NCBI GenBank assembly: GCA_047621665.1
Contig: JBLHMB010000014.1
Coordinates: forward strand, 1-64,000
Length of the DNA stretch: 64,000 nucleotides
Reading direction: 5' to 3'
Source: Actimicrobium sp047621665
GTDB lineage: Bacteria; Pseudomonadota; Gammaproteobacteria; Burkholderiales; Burkholderiaceae_D
The position numbers were made by a program, and so were the translations under genes. Position 1 is the stretch's first letter, and the number at the start of each line of letters is the position of its first letter. The notes under the pieces are model-generated. The model made no database searches, was not told the origin of the DNA, and worked only from the letters and a program-made list of their open reading frames with translations. Positions 10,211 through 19,843 of the stretch are shown here, piece by piece.

Positions 10211-10252
10211 TTTCCTGAAGGTAGAGTGCATAGCGACACCCACTTCAGGAAA
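10211..10252 (+). promoter_or_regulatory. Hairpin that can sequester the ribosome-binding site of the export operon
   Basis: TTTCCTGAAG (10211-10220) and CTTCAGGAAA (10243-10252) are a perfect 10-bp inverted repeat with a 22-nt loop. The AGGA that serves as ribosome-binding site for the ATG at 10257 lies inside the 3' arm. Formed in RNA it would hide the site; as DNA it could be an operator. The position argues for control of the whole downstream operon. Confidence 0.55.
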
Positions 10253-10256
10253 CGCC

Positions 10257-11792
10257 ATGGTTGCCTCCCCTGTCCGTTTTGCGTCCCTTGTCACTCTCCG
10301 ATTGACGGTTCTGCTCGGTGCGATGGTGCTGACAGGCTGCGCCAGCATGACGCCGGTTGCACTCACCAACGCTGACCTGAAACAGCAAGCCGACGCCGAC
10401 CGCGCCACCGCACGACGCGACGTACCACCGATCACTGCGGCACTGAGCCTCGAAGAAGCGATTGCCCGCGCCCTCAAGTACAACCTCGAGCGCCGTGCGC
10501 GGATGATGGAAGAAGCGCTGGCCCTCAACACCTTCGAAGCCGGCAAATTCGACATGCTACCCAAACTGGTGGCCTCGGCCGGTTACCGCAGCCGCAATGA
10601 AGACCTCGTCACCCGCTCGATCGACTCGGTGACCGGCGCGCCGTCGCTGGCCAATCCGGCGATTTCGAGCGAACGCAATCACAGCAATGCCGACCTTGGC
10701 CTGACCTGGAATCTGCTCGATTTCGGTCTGAGTTATTACGGCGCGCAACAAAATGCCGACCGTATCCTGATCGCCACCGAGCGCCGCCGCAAGGCCATGC
10801 ACATTCTGATTCAGGATGTGCGCACCGCGTTCTGGCGCACTGCCAGCGCCCAGAAACTGCGCGCCGGCATCCGCGCCACCAGCACGCTGGCCGAATCGGC
10901 ACTGGTCGATTCACGCCAGGCCGAAACCGAACGCCTGCGCTCGCCGATCGATGCGCTGCGCTTCCAGCGCCAGTTGCTCGACAACCTGCGTCAGCTCGAA
11001 GCGATCGACCAGGAATTATCGACCGCCCGGATTGATCTGGCCGGCCTGATCAATGCCCCGCTCGACAGCGACCTCCGCGTCATCGAACCGACCGACCTGA
11101 TGAACCAGAAAATGCTGGACTGGCCGGTCACGGCGATGGAAGACACCGCACTGGCCCAGAACGCCGACCTGCGCGAGCAGCACTACAACGTGCGCATCGC
11201 CAGTATCGAAACCCGCAAGACACTGGTCCGACTGTTCCCGAACCTGAGCTTCAATGACTCGCTGCGCTACGACTCCGACAAGTACATGATCAACAACCGC
11301 TGGAATGAAGCCGGCCTGCAGTTGTCGTTCAACCTGTTCAACTTGCTCAGCGCGCCGTCTCAACAGCGTCTGGCCGAGGCGGGTATCGCATTGGCAGACC
11401 AGCGCCGCGTGACCACGCAAATGGCGGTGCTCACGCAGATGCATGTAGCGCGTTTGCACTACGCCAGCGCGGTGCGCCAGTACCAGCGTGCCGATACGAT
11501 CTGGAGTGTCGATGACCGCATCAGGCAGCATGTCGCCAACCGCGCCAGCGTACAAACCCAGAGCAAGCTCGACGCGGTCTCGAACGACACCGCCGCCATC
11601 CTCAGCCAGCTGCGTCGCTATCAAACGCTGGCGCAACTCAACGCCGCTGCCAGCCGGCTACAGGCCACGCTTGGCATGGAACCGGCCATCGGTGATGTAC
11701 AGACCACGCCGCTGGCGCAACTCACCGGCGAAGTCGGTGCCGCGCTCAAGCAGTGGTCCGACGGCGAACTGGCCGGAATCGCAAAGCCATGA
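10257..11792 (+). CDS. TolC family outer-membrane efflux lipoprotein
   Basis: Outer-membrane channel subunit, 511 residues. It starts with a lipoprotein signal (LTGC, lipidated Cys28) and contains two TolC-type repeats: the first from about residue 65 (SLEEAIARALKYNLERRARMM), the second from about 295 (ENADLREQHYNVRIAS-like, with NPD replaced by ALAQNADLREQ). Long amphipathic helices and the FPNLSFNDSLRYDS strand are visible. It opens a six-gene operon; its last codons overlap the adaptor gene by ATGA. Association with adaptors and a giant substrate suggests export across the outer membrane rather than drug efflux. Confidence 0.9.
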   Translation: MVASPVRFASLVTLRLTVLLGAMVLTGCASMTPVALTNADLKQQADADRATARRDVPPITAALSLEEAIARALKYNLERRARMMEEALALNTFEAGKFDMLPKLVASAGYRSRNEDLVTRSIDSVTGAPSLANPAISSERNHSNADLGLTWNLLDFGLSYYGAQQNADRILIATERRRKAMHILIQDVRTAFWRTASAQKLRAGIRATSTLAESALVDSRQAETERLRSPIDALRFQRQLLDNLRQLEAIDQELSTARIDLAGLINAPLDSDLRVIEPTDLMNQKMLDWPVTAMEDTALAQNADLREQHYNVRIASIETRKTLVRLFPNLSFNDSLRYDSDKYMINNRWNEAGLQLSFNLFNLLSAPSQQRLAEAGIALADQRRVTTQMAVLTQMHVARLHYASAVRQYQRADTIWSVDDRIRQHVANRASVQTQSKLDAVSNDTAAILSQLRRYQTLAQLNAAASRLQATLGMEPAIGDVQTTPLAQLTGEVGAALKQWSDGELAGIAKP

Positions 11793-12610
11793 GCGCGCGC
11801 CACATCATGGTGGCGCTGGCGGCACTCGCAACGACGATGGCGCAAGCCGCCGATGCACCGCGCAGTCCGGCAGCCGTAATGGCGCAAGCCGCGCCGGTCA
11901 GTGCAGCGCCGTTGGCGGTCGCCGGCCAGCCAGCGCCGGAGCAACTGGAAATCCGCGCCCAGCTGACACCTCACCGCTACACTTCGCTGGCTGCAGAAAT
12001 CGGCGCCAAGATCAATCGCCTGCCGGTGCAGGACGGCGGCCGTTTCAAGGCCGGTCAGCTTCTGATCGCCTTCGATTGCTCGCTGCAACAGGCGCAATTG
12101 AACAAGGCCGAAGCGGCACTCACTGCCGCCGATCAAAGCTGGAGTGCGAACAAGCGACTGGCCGAACTCAATTCGATCGGCAAGATCGAGCTGAACCTGT
12201 CGGAAGCCGAAGTTCTGAAGAGCCGCGCCGATGTCGCGTACATGCAGACCATGCTCGGCAAGTGCAGCATCAGTGCGCCGTTTTCCGGTCGCGTGGCAGA
12301 GCGCAAAGTGCAAGAGCAGCAATACGTGCAGCCCGGCCAGGCCATCATGGACATCATCGATGACAGCGTGCTGGAGATCGAATTTCTGGTGCCGAGCAAA
12401 TGGCTCGCATGGGTCAAGCCCGGCACCGCGTTTCAGGTCAGTATCGACGAAACCCGCAAGAGCTATCCGGCCAAGGTACTGCGCATCGGCGCGCGGGTTG
12501 ATCCGGTCAGCCAGTCGGTCAAGCTGGTGGCAGCCATCGACGGCCAGTTCTCCGAATTAATCGCCGGTATGAGCGGACGGGTTGCGCTAGCGCCGCCGGC
12601 CAACAAGTGA
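11789..12610 (+). CDS. Periplasmic adaptor subunit (HlyD/RND-adaptor type)
   Basis: Membrane-fusion-type adaptor, 273 residues from the ATG at 11789, which overlaps the tolC-like stop (ATGA). A Sec signal peptide (VALAALATTMAQAADA) precedes a lipoyl-like half motif (INRLPVQDGGRFKAGQLLIAFDC), a short alpha-hairpin, the second lipoyl half (CSISAPFSGRVAERKVQEQQYVQPGQ) and a beta-barrel domain. It lacks a membrane anchor apart from the signal, so it is probably periplasmic. It is much shorter than HlyD of classical type I systems. The operon contains two further adaptor modules, so this one may be the outer one that contacts the TolC-like channel. Confidence 0.88.
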   Translation: MSARHIMVALAALATTMAQAADAPRSPAAVMAQAAPVSAAPLAVAGQPAPEQLEIRAQLTPHRYTSLAAEIGAKINRLPVQDGGRFKAGQLLIAFDCSLQQAQLNKAEAALTAADQSWSANKRLAELNSIGKIELNLSEAEVLKSRADVAYMQTMLGKCSISAPFSGRVAERKVQEQQYVQPGQAIMDIIDDSVLEIEFLVPSKWLAWVKPGTAFQVSIDETRKSYPAKVLRIGARVDPVSQSVKLVAAIDGQFSELIAGMSGRVALAPPANK

Positions 12611-12617
12611 GGCGGCG

Positions 12618-13466
12618 ATGAATAACGGCCAGCAATTCCATTTCATTTCCGGTCTGCCGCGCTCCGGCTCGACGCTGCTATCGGCCATCCTGCGCCAGAA
12701 TCCACGTTTTCGGGCCGGCATGACCAGCCCGGTCGGCGCGCTGTTCAACTGCTTGCTCGAACAGGTCAGCGCCGGTTCCGAGTTCGGTCCGGTAATCCGC
12801 CAGGCCCAGCGCCGCCGCTTGTTACGCGGCCTGTTCGACAGCTTTTACGCGGACCAACCGGCCAACAGCGTGATCTTCGATACCAACCGCGTGTGGTCGT
12901 CCAAACTACCGGCGCTACTGGACCTGTTCCCGCAATCGAAGGTGATTGCGTGTGTGCGCAATGTAGCCTGGGTGATGGACAGCCTCGAACGTCTGTATCG
13001 TGCCAATCCGTTTGAAAACACCCGCCTGTTCAACGATACCGTCGAACGCAATACGGTCTACAGCCGCGTCGACACGCTCGGCCAGCGCAACCGGCTGGTC
13101 GGATTTTCATGGACGGCGATCAAGGAAGCGTTCTACAGCGAACAGGCCGCTTCGCTGCTATTGGTCGATTACGACCTGCTCGCTCAGGCACCGGAAAAAG
13201 TCCTACCGCTGGTCTATCAGTTCATCGGCGAGGCGTGGTTTGACGGTCATGATTTCGGCCAGCTGGAATTTGATGCCCCTGAATTTGACAGTGCGCTTGG
13301 CCTGTCCGGCCTGCACAAAGTGCGTCCGCGCGTGGCGCTAGAACCGCGCCGCACCATCTTGCCACCCGACCTGTTCGCGCAATATCAGGACATGAGTTTC
13401 TGGCACGACGTGGCCAACAGCACGGCCAGCGTCATCACTGCAAAAAAATCCCCTTCACCGTCGTAG
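12618..13466 (+). CDS. Sulfotransferase family protein
   Basis: Cytoplasmic PAPS-dependent sulfotransferase-like protein, 282 residues. The 5'-phosphosulfate loop is clear at residues 10-20 (SGLPRSGSTLL). The 3'-phosphate-binding segment is present as VIACVRNVAWVMDSLERLY near residue 112-130. It has no signal peptide or membrane segment. It lies 7 bp after the adaptor and 8 bp before the giant adhesin-like gene, so it is probably co-translated with its target. A role in sulfating the exported protein, or a glycan on it, before or during export is an inference from position. No acceptor site can be named. Confidence 0.85.
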   Translation: MNNGQQFHFISGLPRSGSTLLSAILRQNPRFRAGMTSPVGALFNCLLEQVSAGSEFGPVIRQAQRRRLLRGLFDSFYADQPANSVIFDTNRVWSSKLPALLDLFPQSKVIACVRNVAWVMDSLERLYRANPFENTRLFNDTVERNTVYSRVDTLGQRNRLVGFSWTAIKEAFYSEQAASLLLVDYDLLAQAPEKVLPLVYQFIGEAWFDGHDFGQLEFDAPEFDSALGLSGLHKVRPRVALEPRRTILPPDLFAQYQDMSFWHDVANSTASVITAKKSPSPS

Positions 13467-13474
13467 GAAGCCAC

Positions 13475-16400
13475 ATGAACCGCATCTTCAATACCGTCTG
13501 GAATGACTTCACACTCACCTTCGTGGCGGTTGGCGAACATGTCCGGGGACGCGGAAAACGCAGCGGTGGCAGCAGCACCGGCGCCAGTGATGCCGTCGTC
13601 GTGGCCGGTCCGAAGCAACGCTTGCGGCAGGCGCGTCCCGGCATGCTGGCGCTGGAAGCACGCATCATGTTTGATGGCGCGGCCGTGCATTCGGTGGTCG
13701 ATGCCGTGCATCACGTCGAAGCGCCAGCCGTGCAACACGTGGTCGAAGCTGCGCCCGTCGCCGAGATGCAGAAGCTGGCCATGCGCGCTAGCGACAGCGC
13801 GCCGGCAGAACAGAAGGTACTGATTGTGGATGGCCGCGTACCCGACTACCAGCGCATCGTCGACAGCGCCGGAGCCGGCGTCAAGGTAGTGGTGCTGGAC
13901 GTGAATCAGGACGGCATGACGCAGATCGCTGCTGCGCTCAATGGCATGCACGATATCGAATCGATCAGCATCATCTCGCATGGTGACAACGGCTTGCTCC
14001 TGCTCGGTAATGCAGCGCTGTTCAGCGCCGACCTTGACCGTTACCAGACCCAGTTGCAGGAGATCGGTGCCGCCCTGAAACCGGGTGGCGACATCCTGCT
14101 GTACGGCTGCGATGTCGGTCAGGGTAGTTCCGGACTGGCCTTCATCGACAGCCTGTCGGCACGCACCGGCGCAGTCGTGGCCGCCTCGACCGATGCCACC
14201 GGCGGCACCGCAGTCGGCGGTAACTGGGATCTCGACATTGCCACCGGCACGTTGCACAGCACGGCCGCCTTCGATACCGCACAACTGGATAACTACGATC
14301 ACTTGCTGGTCACCAGCAGCGTCAATAGCGTCGCGCAACTGAAGGCCGCAATCGCCACAGGTAACAGCGATAACGTCGACGATGTCATCACGCTGACCGG
14401 CAATATCACCTTTGCGACGGCGGCCGATACCATCGCGATCAACGTCACCGATGGCCACAGGATGACCATTGTCGGTAGCGGTTTTACGATTAATGCAAAT
14501 AACAAGGCAGGCGTCTTGAATGTCGCGTCAAGCGGGGTCGGCTCGTCGATAGAAATCCAGAATCTGACGATTACCAACGGCCTGCTCAGTGGTATCGGCG
14601 GCAATGGCGATGCCAGCAATGGCGGGATCGGCAAGGCCGGTGGCGACGCACCCGGTGCCGGGATTTATAACAGCGGCACGCTGGTCATTTCGGGCAGTAC
14701 GATCACCGCCAACAAGGCTGCCGGTGGCGGTGGCTCCGGTGGCAGTTCGTCGGGATATGGCGACGGCGGCGGCGGCGGTGGCGGTTACGGCAGCGGCGTT
14801 GGCGGTGCCGGCGGTACCAGTCACGGTTCGATCAATGCCGCTGCACCAACGGCACCGTCGGGAATATCTGGCGGAAGTGGCGGAAGTAACAAGAACAACG
14901 GTCTTGGCGGCGGTCGCGGCGGCAGTACTAGCGGCGGCGGCGGCGGTTCTTACGGCGGCTATGCCAGTGGTGGAGCCGGAGGCACTGCCGATAACGACGC
15001 GCTCGCCATCGGGGGCGGTGGCGGAGGAACTGGCTACGATCGCACCGGTGGCCGCGGCGGCAACGCCACCGGCGCGATCTACAACACCGGCACGCTGACT
15101 ATTACGACCAGCAGCATTACCAACAATATTGCCGCCGGCGGTGGTGGTGGAGGCGGATCGACCATCAGTTCGGGCTACAACGGCGGCGCCGGCGGCGTTG
15201 CCGTTGGCGGCATCTGGAATGACGGCGGTATTGCAGCGCTGGACACGGCTACCTCCGCGACACTGGCGTCAGGAAATACCGTAGGAGGGGGAGCGGGCGG
15301 TAGTTCTCCGGCCGGCAACACGGGAGCAAGCGGCGCCTTTAATGCGCAAAAAATGGGCACTTTCGGCATTGCCACGACCACCACCACCATCAGCAGCGCC
15401 AGTGCCGGCAGCGCCAATGGCAGCTACAAAGCCGGCGACACGCTCTCGCTCAACGTCACATTCAGTGCGGCCGTCACGGTCGACACCAGTGGCGGCACAC
15501 CGACGCTGCTACTGGAAACCGGCAGCACCGACCGCAGCGCGACCTATGTCTCGGGTTCGGGAACCGGCACCCTCACCTTCTCGTACACGGTACAGACCGG
15601 CGACACCAGCAGCGATCTTGACTACCACGACACTGCCGTGCTCTCGCTCAATGGCAGCACCATTCGCGACGCCGGCACCAACGATGCGACGCTGACCCTG
15701 CCCACGGCCGGCGGCGCAAATTCGATCGCCGGACAAAAGAGTCTGGTCATCGATACGGCGCGCCCCACCGCAACCATTGTCGTAGCCGACAATGCCTTGG
15801 CCATCGGTGAAACCTCGCTGGTCACGATCACGTTTTCGGAACTCGTCACCGGCTTCACCAATGCCGACCTGACCATCGCTAACGGCTCCCTGTCAGCAGT
15901 CAGTTCGATGGACGGCGGCCTTACGTGGACCGCTACACTGACGCCCACAGCCAGCGTCACCGATGCCGCCAACCTGATCACGCTCGATAACACCGGTGTG
16001 ACTGATGCGACCGGAAATACCGGTTCCGGCACCACGGATTCGAACAACTACGCCATCGATAGCGCGCGACCCACAGCGAGCATCATCGTCGCCGATAACG
16101 CACTGCTGGCCGGTGAAACCTCACTGGTCACGATCACGTTTTCGGAAACAGTCACCGGCTTCAACAATGCTGATCTCACCATTGCCAACGGCACGCTGAC
16201 TGCGGTCAGCTCGATGGATGGCGGCATCACATGGACCGCCACGCTGACACCGACGACCAGCACTACCGATGCCAGCAATCTGATCACGCTCGATAACACC
16301 GGCGTGGCTGATGCCGCCGGCAATGCCGGTTCCGGCAGCACCGATTCGAACAACTACGCAGTCAGTACCGTGCGGCCCACGGCGAGCATAGTGGTCGCCG

Positions 16401-19400
16401 ATAATGCGCTGGCCGTTGGTGAAGCCTCGCTGGTGACGATCACGTTTTCGGAAGCCGTTACCGGTTTCAGTAATGCTGATCTGAGCATCGCCAACGGCAC
16501 GCTGACTGCGGTCAGTTCGATGGATGGCGGCGTCACCTGGACCGCCACGCTCACGCCGACCGCCAGCACCACCGATGCGACAAACCTCATCACGCTGGTC
16601 AACTCCGGCGTGAGTAATGCAGCGGGTAACAACGGCACCGGCACGACCAATTCGAACAACTACGCGATCGATACGGCGCGCCCCACCGCCACCCTCGTCG
16701 TCGCCGACAATGCACTGGCCATCGGCGAAACCTCGCTGGTGACGATCGCGTTTTCGGAACTCGTCACCGGCTTTACCAATGCTGATCTGACCGTCGCCAA
16801 CGGCTCCCTGTCAGCGGTCAGTTCAATGGACGGCGGTCTCACCTGGACCGCTACACTGACGCCGACGGCCAGCGTCACCGATGCCTCCAACCTGATCATG
16901 CTCGATAACACCGGCGTGACTGATGCGGCCGGCAATGCCGGTTCCGGCACGACTGATTCGAACAACTACGCGATCGATAGTGTGCGACCAACAGCGGGCA
17001 TCATCGTTGCCGATAACGCACTGCTGGCCGGTGAAACCTCACTGGTGACGATTACGTTTTCGGAAGCCGTCACCGGCTTCAGCAATGCTGACCTCACCAT
17101 TGCCAACGGCACGCTGACTTCAGTCAGCTCGATGGATGGCGGCATCACATGGACCGCCACGCTGACGCCAACGACCAGCACTACCGATGCCAGCAATCTG
17201 ATCACGCTCGATAACACCGGCGTGGCTGATGCTGCCGGCAATGCCGGTTCCGGCAGCACCGGCTCGAACAACTACGTGGTCAATACCGTGCGACCAACGA
17301 CGACTATCGTGGTCTCCGACAATGCCCTGAAGGCCGGCGAAACGGCGCTGGTCACGATCACGTTTTCGGAAGCCGTCACCGGCTTCACCAATGCTGACCT
17401 GACCATCGCCAACGGCACGCTAAGCGCCGTCGGCTCGATGGACGGTGGCATGACCTATACCGCGACCCTCACGCCGACCGCCAGCACCATCGATGCGGCC
17501 AACCTGATCACGCTCAGCAACACCGGTATCACGAATGCGGCCGGCAATACCGGCACCGGCACAACCGATTCGAATAACTATGCGATCGATACGGCGCGGC
17601 CCGGCGCGACCATTGTCGTCGCCGACAATGCGCTAGCCATCGACGAAACTTCGCTGGTGACGATCACGTTTTCGGAAGCTGTTACCGGTCTCACCAATGG
17701 CGATCTGAGCATCGCTCACGGCACGCTGTCAACCGTCGGCTCATCCGATGGCGGCACGACATGGACCGCCACCTTCACGCCGACGACCGGCATCACCGAC
17801 GCCAGCAACCTGATCACGCTCAATAACAGCGGCGTCACCAATGCCGCCGGCAATGCCGGTTCCGGCAGCACTGACTCGAACAATTACGTAATCGATGGCG
17901 TGCGGCCCACAGCATCGATCGTCATCGCCGACAACGCGCTGGCCATCGGCGAAACCTCGCTGGTCACGATTACCTTCTCGGAAGCCGTCACCGGCTTCAC
18001 CAATGCCGATCTGAGCGTGGCTAACGGTACGCTCAGCACGGTCAGTTCGTCCGATGGCGGGTTGACATGGACTGCGCTGCTGACTTCCGCAGCACGCATC
18101 ACCAACGCCAGCAACGTCATCACGCTAGATCGCAGTGGCGTGAACGACAGCGCCGGTAACGCTGGCAGCGGCACGACTATCTCGAACAATTTTGCGATCG
18201 ATGCTGCGCCGGCAATTACCGGCGCGACCTACGATGCGCGCAGCGGCGAACTGGTCGTCAGCGGCATCAACCTGCAGGCCGGTGATGCGATCGCCTATCG
18301 CAACCTGATCGTCACCGGCGAAGGCGGCCGCAGCGCGGCGCTGCTCGGTTCGGCCGGCATCACTGCCAGCAGCGCAACGCGCTTTGCCGTCACGCTGGAC
18401 GAAGCCGACCGGCTTGCGGTCAATGTCTTGCTCAACAAGGATGGCAATAGTGCCATCGACGGCGCGCCGTTCAACCTCGGTGCATCGGCCAACTGGAATA
18501 TCACGGCGGGTGCCGATGCCGACCTGAGCGGCAACGCGATCGTTGTCAGCAGGACCAACGTTGCGCCGGGCATTTCCGGCACCCGCACCGGACAGGCCGT
18601 CGACGACAACGCCAGCCTGCACCCGTTTTCCGGCATCGTCATTACCGACACCGATCCGGGTGCGCAGGAACAGGTCCGCATTGCGCTCGATCATGCCGAC
18701 CGGGGCCGCTTCACTGTCGCCTCGCTGGCTGCGTCCGGATTTTCCACCAGCGATGGCGGGCTGAGCTATGTCCACGTCGCCGGCAGTCCGGTCGTCATCG
18801 AAGCGGCGCTGCGTGCGCTGGTCTACCAGCCCGTCAGCAACCGCATTGCGGTGGGCCAGAGCGAGACCGTCGCCTTCACTGTCAGTGTTAATGACGGCTA
18901 TGGCGTCATCGCCGACGCGGCCAGTTCGGTGCTGATCCGGTCAGTCAATGACGCCGCCGTCATCGGCGATACCGTCGCCAGCGTCAGCGAAGATGGCCCG
19001 ACGTCGGCCAGCGGCACCCTGACAACGACCGATGCCGACATCGGGCAGTCCGGCTTTGTGGCGCAACGCGCCAGCACCGGCACGTATGGCCAGTTCACGC
19101 TCGCTACCAGTGGCGCGTGGAGCTACCAGCTCGACAATGCTGCTGCCAGCGTGCAAGCCCTCAACAGCGGCACGCGCGTCAGCGACCGCTTCACCGTCGT
19201 CACTGCCGATGGCACCAGCAAGCAGTTCGTCGTGACGATCAGCGGCAAGGATGAAGCCGTTGTGGTGGTGTCGCCACCACCAGCGCCAGCGGTCGTTTCC
19301 ATCGCCGAACGCAGCACCACCGCCATACCGGTCGCCACGGTCGCGCCAGCATCGCTCGTCACCGCCATTGAACCAGCGCAACCGGTACCCGAACCGCGCT

Positions 19401-19843
19401 TTGCAGAAGTCCGTTACACCGAACCGGCCAGTGTCGCGAACGGTTTCCGGATGGTCGTCAGTAGTTCCGACGCGTCGGGTCTGCGCGTCCTCAATGGCAT
19501 GCCCGATCAGAACACGATCGACAACCGCATCGCGTTCAGCGTCCCGGTCGACGCCTTCGCCAGTGGCAGCGAAAACGTCACCGTGCAATTACGCGCTGAC
19601 CGTGTCAATGGCCAAGCCTTGCCAGGCTGGTTGCGCTTCGATCCGCAGACCGGCGCTTTCGAGGGCACGCCACCGGCCGATGCGCGCGGCGAACTGGTCA
19701 TCAAGGTCACTGCACGCGATGCCAACGGCAATGAAGCCGTCACGACCTTCCGGCTCCAGCTCAACAGCAAACCGGTACCCGGTCGCGCCGGCCTGTCCGA
19801 GCAACTGCGCCAAGCCAGTCTGGCAACGCGCCGGGCCGCGTGA
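13475..19843 (+). CDS. Giant repetitive adhesin-like protein with DUF4347 and Ig-like repeats
   Basis: Predicted secreted surface protein, 2122 residues. Residues 1-32 resemble the extended signal peptide region of autotransporters (MNRIFNTVWNDFTLTFVAVGE then RGRGKRS). LEARIMFDGAA at 60-70 matches the LEPR-type motif found at the N-terminus of many giant repetitive proteins. DUF4347 spans about 108-275, with HG at 169-170 and GC at 211-212. A beta-helix region with glycine-rich inserts covers about 285-620. Eight exact 102-residue Ig-like repeats fill 762-1577. Cadherin-like, VCBS-like (about 1828-1930) and He_PIG-like (about 2030-2105) modules follow. No RTX nonapeptide repeats were seen. 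Presumed cargo of the surrounding export operon. Confidence 0.88.
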   Translation: MNRIFNTVWNDFTLTFVAVGEHVRGRGKRSGGSSTGASDAVVVAGPKQRLRQARPGMLALEARIMFDGAAVHSVVDAVHHVEAPAVQHVVEAAPVAEMQKLAMRASDSAPAEQKVLIVDGRVPDYQRIVDSAGAGVKVVVLDVNQDGMTQIAAALNGMHDIESISIISHGDNGLLLLGNAALFSADLDRYQTQLQEIGAALKPGGDILLYGCDVGQGSSGLAFIDSLSARTGAVVAASTDATGGTAVGGNWDLDIATGTLHSTAAFDTAQLDNYDHLLVTSSVNSVAQLKAAIATGNSDNVDDVITLTGNITFATAADTIAINVTDGHRMTIVGSGFTINANNKAGVLNVASSGVGSSIEIQNLTITNGLLSGIGGNGDASNGGIGKAGGDAPGAGIYNSGTLVISGSTITANKAAGGGGSGGSSSGYGDGGGGGGGYGSGVGGAGGTSHGSINAAAPTAPSGISGGSGGSNKNNGLGGGRGGSTSGGGGGSYGGYASGGAGGTADNDALAIGGGGGGTGYDRTGGRGGNATGAIYNTGTLTITTSSITNNIAAGGGGGGGSTISSGYNGGAGGVAVGGIWNDGGIAALDTATSATLASGNTVGGGAGGSSPAGNTGASGAFNAQKMGTFGIATTTTTISSASAGSANGSYKAGDTLSLNVTFSAAVTVDTSGGTPTLLLETGSTDRSATYVSGSGTGTLTFSYTVQTGDTSSDLDYHDTAVLSLNGSTIRDAGTNDATLTLPTAGGANSIAGQKSLVIDTARPTATIVVADNALAIGETSLVTITFSELVTGFTNADLTIANGSLSAVSSMDGGLTWTATLTPTASVTDAANLITLDNTGVTDATGNTGSGTTDSNNYAIDSARPTASIIVADNALLAGETSLVTITFSETVTGFNNADLTIANGTLTAVSSMDGGITWTATLTPTTSTTDASNLITLDNTGVADAAGNAGSGSTDSNNYAVSTVRPTASIVVADNALAVGEASLVTITFSEAVTGFSNADLSIANGTLTAVSSMDGGVTWTATLTPTASTTDATNLITLVNSGVSNAAGNNGTGTTNSNNYAIDTARPTATLVVADNALAIGETSLVTIAFSELVTGFTNADLTVANGSLSAVSSMDGGLTWTATLTPTASVTDASNLIMLDNTGVTDAAGNAGSGTTDSNNYAIDSVRPTAGIIVADNALLAGETSLVTITFSEAVTGFSNADLTIANGTLTSVSSMDGGITWTATLTPTTSTTDASNLITLDNTGVADAAGNAGSGSTGSNNYVVNTVRPTTTIVVSDNALKAGETALVTITFSEAVTGFTNADLTIANGTLSAVGSMDGGMTYTATLTPTASTIDAANLITLSNTGITNAAGNTGTGTTDSNNYAIDTARPGATIVVADNALAIDETSLVTITFSEAVTGLTNGDLSIAHGTLSTVGSSDGGTTWTATFTPTTGITDASNLITLNNSGVTNAAGNAGSGSTDSNNYVIDGVRPTASIVIADNALAIGETSLVTITFSEAVTGFTNADLSVANGTLSTVSSSDGGLTWTALLTSAARITNASNVITLDRSGVNDSAGNAGSGTTISNNFAIDAAPAITGATYDARSGELVVSGINLQAGDAIAYRNLIVTGEGGRSAALLGSAGITASSATRFAVTLDEADRLAVNVLLNKDGNSAIDGAPFNLGASANWNITAGADADLSGNAIVVSRTNVAPGISGTRTGQAVDDNASLHPFSGIVITDTDPGAQEQVRIALDHADRGRFTVASLAASGFSTSDGGLSYVHVAGSPVVIEAALRALVYQPVSNRIAVGQSETVAFTVSVNDGYGVIADAASSVLIRSVNDAAVIGDTVASVSEDGPTSASGTLTTTDADIGQSGFVAQRASTGTYGQFTLATSGAWSYQLDNAAASVQALNSGTRVSDRFTVVTADGTSKQFVVTISGKDEAVVVVSPPPAPAVVSIAERSTTAIPVATVAPASLVTAIEPAQPVPEPRFAEVRYTEPASVANGFRMVVSSSDASGLRVLNGMPDQNTIDNRIAFSVPVDAFASGSENVTVQLRADRVNGQALPGWLRFDPQTGAFEGTPPADARGELVIKVTARDANGNEAVTTFRLQLNSKPVPGRAGLSEQLRQASLATRRAA
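15758..18205 (+). repeat. Eight tandem 306-bp repeats coding for Ig-like modules
   Basis: Eight units of exactly 306 bp (102 codons), each beginning ARPT or VRPT and ending SNNYAID or a variant. Units 1, 2 and 3 are most like units 4, 5 and 6 respectively, so a three-unit block (918 bp) seems to have been duplicated; units 7 and 8 are more divergent. The units are in frame inside the adhesin-like gene. Confidence 0.92.

Noticed and set aside
16048..17271. Series of 101-codon antisense open frames
   Set aside because: They recur every 306 bp and only mirror the coding repeats of the adhesin-like gene.
15758..18205. CRISPR-like regular repeats
   Set aside because: The repeats are 306 bp, in frame and protein coding.
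13475..19843. RTX toxin or RTX adhesin
   Set aside because: No GGxGxDxxx nonapeptide repeats are present and no ABC transporter is in the operon.
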